Below, in pieces: positions 5,076 through 7,539 of a DNA stretch of 7,539 nt. A program made the position numbers and the translations under genes. Source of the DNA: an uncultured Actinomyces sp. (GTDB taxonomy: Bacteria; Actinomycetota; Actinomycetes; Actinomycetales; Actinomycetaceae); NCBI GenBank assembly GCA_900554605.1, contig USHU01000045.1, forward strand, positions 1 to 7,539, written 5' to 3'. The notes under the pieces were generated by a model, which had not been told where the DNA came from, searched no databases, and saw only the letters and a list, made by a program, of their open reading frames with translations. The first letter of the stretch is position 1, and each line of letters starts with the position of its first letter.

Positions 5076-6835
5076 GGTTGTGGCAGCGCACACGCAAAGC
5101 GAGTGATACCACTGCGAATCGCGCCCGTGGCATCGGGAGGATGTTCACCGTCCTCTTTGCGTTATGCGTTCTTCAGCTATTGGTCATCCAAATTTTCCAA
5201 AGCTCGACACTTTCATCGGAAGGCGAAAGAGTTCGCACAGCTGTCAGTGAAATTGGTGCAAAACGCGGCAACATCCTCGATGTGAATGGCGTTGTCTTAG
5301 CAGATTCAGTTCAGGCCTATCACATTGCCGTCAACCAGCGAGCAATCACGACCTACGAACACAAAGACGACGACGGTAAAGTAGTCGGTCGAGGCCCAGC
5401 AGAAGCAGCCAAGCAACTCTCCCCGCTCTTAGGGATGAGTCGCGCCGAATTGGGCGGCATGATGCTGGGGGATTCTACGTATGTCTACCTCAAGAAAAAT
5501 GTCGATGCGGTGACATACCGTGAGATCCGCAAGCTCGATATCACTGGAATTGAATGGGAGTCGGTGTTCGACCGCGTCTACCCGAACGGTAATACTGCTG
5601 CTCCGATCGTTGGCGCGGTGAATTCGCAAAGCGATGGTGTTTCCGGACTTGAGGCGTACTTCAACAATTTCCTCCAAGGAACAGCAGGGGAAGAAGCTTA
5701 CGAGATCTCGCCCAACGGTGCGATTATGCCCGGTGGAAAGCGCACGACCAAAGAGCCTCAAGATGGTGGTTCAGTACGGACAACCCTCCACGCTGACCTT
5801 CAACACCTCGTTCAAGACCGTCTTGACGAACGCGTGCGTAAGCACAATGCAGACTGGGGAGTCGTCGTCATTTCTGATGTGTCGACGGGACGTATTCTTG
5901 TTCTTGCCGATTCGGGGTCCACGACGCCGGATGCCGCAAAACCTCAATCTGTCATGGGGGTGCAGGCTCCCTACGAACCGGGTTCGGTGGGCAAGCTGCT
6001 AACTGTGGCCTCGGCCCTGGAAAAGGGAACGACTACGCCAACGAGTCAATACAGCGTCCCGTATAGCATTAACCCTCCCGATGCCGGCGGTCCGATCAAG
6101 GATTACCACGAGCACGGAACTGAGACTTTGACGTCGACCGGTATCCTTGCGGAGTCCTCGAACGTTGGAACGATTGAGATTGGCGAGCAGGTGGGCGATC
6201 GTGATCGCTACGACTTCATGACGAAGATGGGACTCAACCAACTCACAGGGATTGAGTTAGCTGGCGAATCTCAAGGCATCATGCGCGATTTCGACAATAT
6301 CCAAGGCCGTGATCGCTACGCGATGATGTTCGGTCAGTCCTACGCTGTTACCGCCGTCCAACAGAATCAACTCATTCAGGCGATCGGAAACCGCGGAGTG
6401 ATGATTGCACCGCGAATTATTGACTCAACGATCGATTCTCAGGGGCGTGCCGAGAAAGCCACGGCTCCTCAGCCCAAGCAAGTCATGTCGGCGGATCGCT
6501 CAAAAGAACTCATCACCATGATGGAGTTTGTTGTCACTGATGAACTGGGTACCGGCCAGACAGCAAAGGTGGAGGGTTACCGCATTGCTGTGAAGACGGG
6601 TACCGCAGACATCAAGGTCAACGGAGCTGATGCGGTCGTATCAAACACTGCCGGTTTGATTCCGGCGGAATCTCCGCGTTTGGCGATTTCGGTTGTTTTG
6701 TACAACCCGCGTGTGGGCGGTTTGTCTTCGGATTCTGCGGCTCCGCTGTGGGGAGAAGTAGCAACTGAGGCAGTGCGAAACCTGGGGATTCCTGCATCTA
6801 CAGAAACTGCCCAGCTGTATCCCACGAGGCCCTAG
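5072..6835 (+). CDS. ftsI: Septal peptidoglycan transpeptidase FtsI (class B PBP3)
   Basis: This class B penicillin-binding protein cross-links septal peptidoglycan in partnership with FtsW. The 587-residue protein has a short basic cytoplasmic tail and a signal-anchor helix at about 23-42. The dimerisation/pedestal domain begins near AKRGNILDVNG (63-73). The transpeptidase domain runs from about 260 to 575. Its active-site motifs are complete: S305-V-G-K308 within YEPGSVGK, S362-S-N364 and K508-T-G510. The size is normal and no PASTA repeats follow. The start overlaps the ftsL stop as ATGA. The next gene is murF, 42 bp downstream, whereas many bacteria have murE here. Confidence 0.96.
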   Translation: MRLWQRTRKASDTTANRARGIGRMFTVLFALCVLQLLVIQIFQSSTLSSEGERVRTAVSEIGAKRGNILDVNGVVLADSVQAYHIAVNQRAITTYEHKDDDGKVVGRGPAEAAKQLSPLLGMSRAELGGMMLGDSTYVYLKKNVDAVTYREIRKLDITGIEWESVFDRVYPNGNTAAPIVGAVNSQSDGVSGLEAYFNNFLQGTAGEEAYEISPNGAIMPGGKRTTKEPQDGGSVRTTLHADLQHLVQDRLDERVRKHNADWGVVVISDVSTGRILVLADSGSTTPDAAKPQSVMGVQAPYEPGSVGKLLTVASALEKGTTTPTSQYSVPYSINPPDAGGPIKDYHEHGTETLTSTGILAESSNVGTIEIGEQVGDRDRYDFMTKMGLNQLTGIELAGESQGIMRDFDNIQGRDRYAMMFGQSYAVTAVQQNQLIQAIGNRGVMIAPRIIDSTIDSQGRAEKATAPQPKQVMSADRSKELITMMEFVVTDELGTGQTAKVEGYRIAVKTGTADIKVNGADAVVSNTAGLIPAESPRLAISVVLYNPRVGGLSSDSAAPLWGEVATEAVRNLGIPASTETAQLYPTRP

Positions 6836-6867
6836 TACGCTAGTGTGCAGTAAATGGGTGAAACCCT

Positions 6868-6873
6868 AAGGAG
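6868..6873 (+). promoter_or_regulatory. Ribosome binding site of murF
   Basis: AAGGAG lies 4 nt before the ATG at 6878. An in-frame ATG at 6854 would add eight residues but has no such site, so 6878 is preferred. Confidence 0.8.
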
Positions 6874-6877
6874 AAGC

Positions 6878-7539
6878 ATGCATAGGTCCAGCAAGTGGAT
6901 CGCTCAAGCATTGGGCGCACAGCTCCACGGCACTGATGTCGAAGTGACCGCGACAGTTGAAACGGATTCTCGAGAAATTACTCCGGGTTCCCTTTTCGTT
7001 GCACGTCGCGGTGAGACAAGCGATGGACACCAATATCTTGAAGCGGCGGCTGCGCGTGGTGCAGTGGCAGCAATCGTTGAACATGTCTGTGATTCGCCTC
7101 TTCCCCAAATCGTTGTTTCTGACTCAACCTTCGCCTTGGGAGAGCTTGCTCGCGCCTATCTCAGCGAGTTGCGCCAGTCCCAGCCGCTGGATGTGATCGC
7201 AGTGACGGGTTCGGCTGGAAAAGCCACGACAAAGGATCTTCTTGCCCCGATCATGAGCGAGGATGCACCAACCGTTGCTCCGCAATTGTCTTTCAATAAC
7301 GAGGTGGGGCTTCCCCTGACAGTTTTGCGTGCCGATGAATCGACGCGTCACCTGGTCCTCGAAATGGGCGCGTCGGGGCCCGGTCACATTGATTACCTCA
7401 CACGTATCGCGCCCCCTGACGCCGCCATTGAACTCATGGTGGGTCACGCGCACTTGGGTGGCTTCGGCTCTGTTGAGGGCGTTCGCGATGCAAAGGCAGA
7501 ATTGATTCGAGGCCTCGTTCCTTCGGGGGTGAGTATTCT
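6878..7539 (+). CDS. murF: UDP-N-acetylmuramoyl-tripeptide--D-alanyl-D-alanine ligase MurF (3' partial)
   Basis: MurF adds D-Ala-D-Ala to UDP-MurNAc-tripeptide in the cytoplasm, using ATP. The window holds 220 codons, about half of the usual length of some 450-480 residues, and the frame is still open at the edge. The N-terminal UDP-binding domain shows TDSREITPGSLFVARRGETSDGH (29-51). The central ATPase domain begins near residue 105 with the P-loop VTGSAGKATTKD (109-120). FNNEVGLPLT (139-148), LEMGASGPGHIDYL (161-174) and HAHLGGFGSVEGVRDAKAEL (190-209) follow, all typical of MurF. Two changes are odd. The residue after the P-loop lysine is Ala116, where Mur ligases have Thr. Met187 stands where MurF normally has Asn. 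The identification is firm; whether these changes affect activity is unknown. Confidence 0.93.
   Translation, partial: MHRSSKWIAQALGAQLHGTDVEVTATVETDSREITPGSLFVARRGETSDGHQYLEAAAARGAVAAIVEHVCDSPLPQIVVSDSTFALGELARAYLSELRQSQPLDVIAVTGSAGKATTKDLLAPIMSEDAPTVAPQLSFNNEVGLPLTVLRADESTRHLVLEMGASGPGHIDYLTRIAPPDAAIELMVGHAHLGGFGSVEGVRDAKAELIRGLVPSGVSI

Noticed and set aside
6305..6306. Possible defect in the FtsI active site (SVGK instead of STxK/SVMK)
   Set aside because: The SxxK pattern is complete, and the two middle residues vary among class B penicillin-binding proteins.
6841..6846. TAGTGT before murF, identical to the candidate -10 of mraZ
   Set aside because: No acceptable -35 lies at 16-18 bp upstream, and the gene fits readthrough from ftsI.
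6854..6856. Earlier in-frame ATG for murF
   Set aside because: It has no Shine-Dalgarno and would make the real site AAGGAG internal to the gene.
1..7539. Mobile elements, CRISPR arrays, tRNA or rRNA genes, attachment sites
   Set aside because: No transposase or integrase frame, no regularly spaced repeats and no tRNA-like cloverleaf were seen. The gene order is that of a stable chromosomal core.

Overview
The window looks like chromosomal DNA from a moderately GC-rich actinobacterium. It holds the start of the division and cell wall (dcw) cluster and the short gene block upstream of it. The evidence is the order dinB, DUF3040 gene, mraZ, rsmH, ftsL, ftsI, murF, together with actinobacterial protein traits: a DUF3040 membrane protein, the YQSLED form of the RsmH C-terminal motif, GTG starts with strong AAGGAGG sites, and TGG-repeat MraZ boxes. 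Because murE is missing between ftsI and murF, I favour a group such as Actinomycetaceae or Bifidobacteriaceae, where the third peptide residue is usually Lys or Orn. That placement is inference.

Left part (1-2891). The 3' end of an unrecognised gene with an acidic Ala/Glu-rich tail ends at 359. It converges on a minus-strand SAM-dependent methyltransferase of the spermidine-synthase-like fold (414-1211), with a hairpin between the two stops. The methyltransferase start is only 30 bp from the divergent start of dinB (DNA polymerase IV, 1242-2459). dinB is followed after 9 bp by a small DUF3040 membrane protein (2469-2837). A near-perfect 16-bp hairpin with a T tract ends this unit and separates it from the dcw cluster.

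Middle (2892-3162). The leader of the dcw operon contains three copies of one 16-bp motif, GTGGAG(G/T)AAAGTGGGG. Two are inverted and upstream of the likely promoter; one is direct and lies between the promoter and mraZ. Each carries TGG cores 10 bp apart, the known layout of MraZ operators, so this is probably an autoregulatory region.

Right part (3163-7539). mraZ (regulator), rsmH (16S rRNA m4C1402 methyltransferase), ftsL-like (division scaffold) and ftsI (septal transpeptidase) form one operon that continues into murF, which runs off the window. rsmH/ftsL and ftsL/ftsI overlap by ATGA. The mraZ-rsmH gap is almost filled by a long imperfect hairpin. The operon joins a regulator, a ribosome-modifying enzyme, two septum proteins and a peptidoglycan precursor ligase.

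I found no new multi-gene system. The points that deserve a second look are the three-copy MraZ operator, the mraZ-rsmH hairpin, the changed P-loop of MurF and the missing murE.
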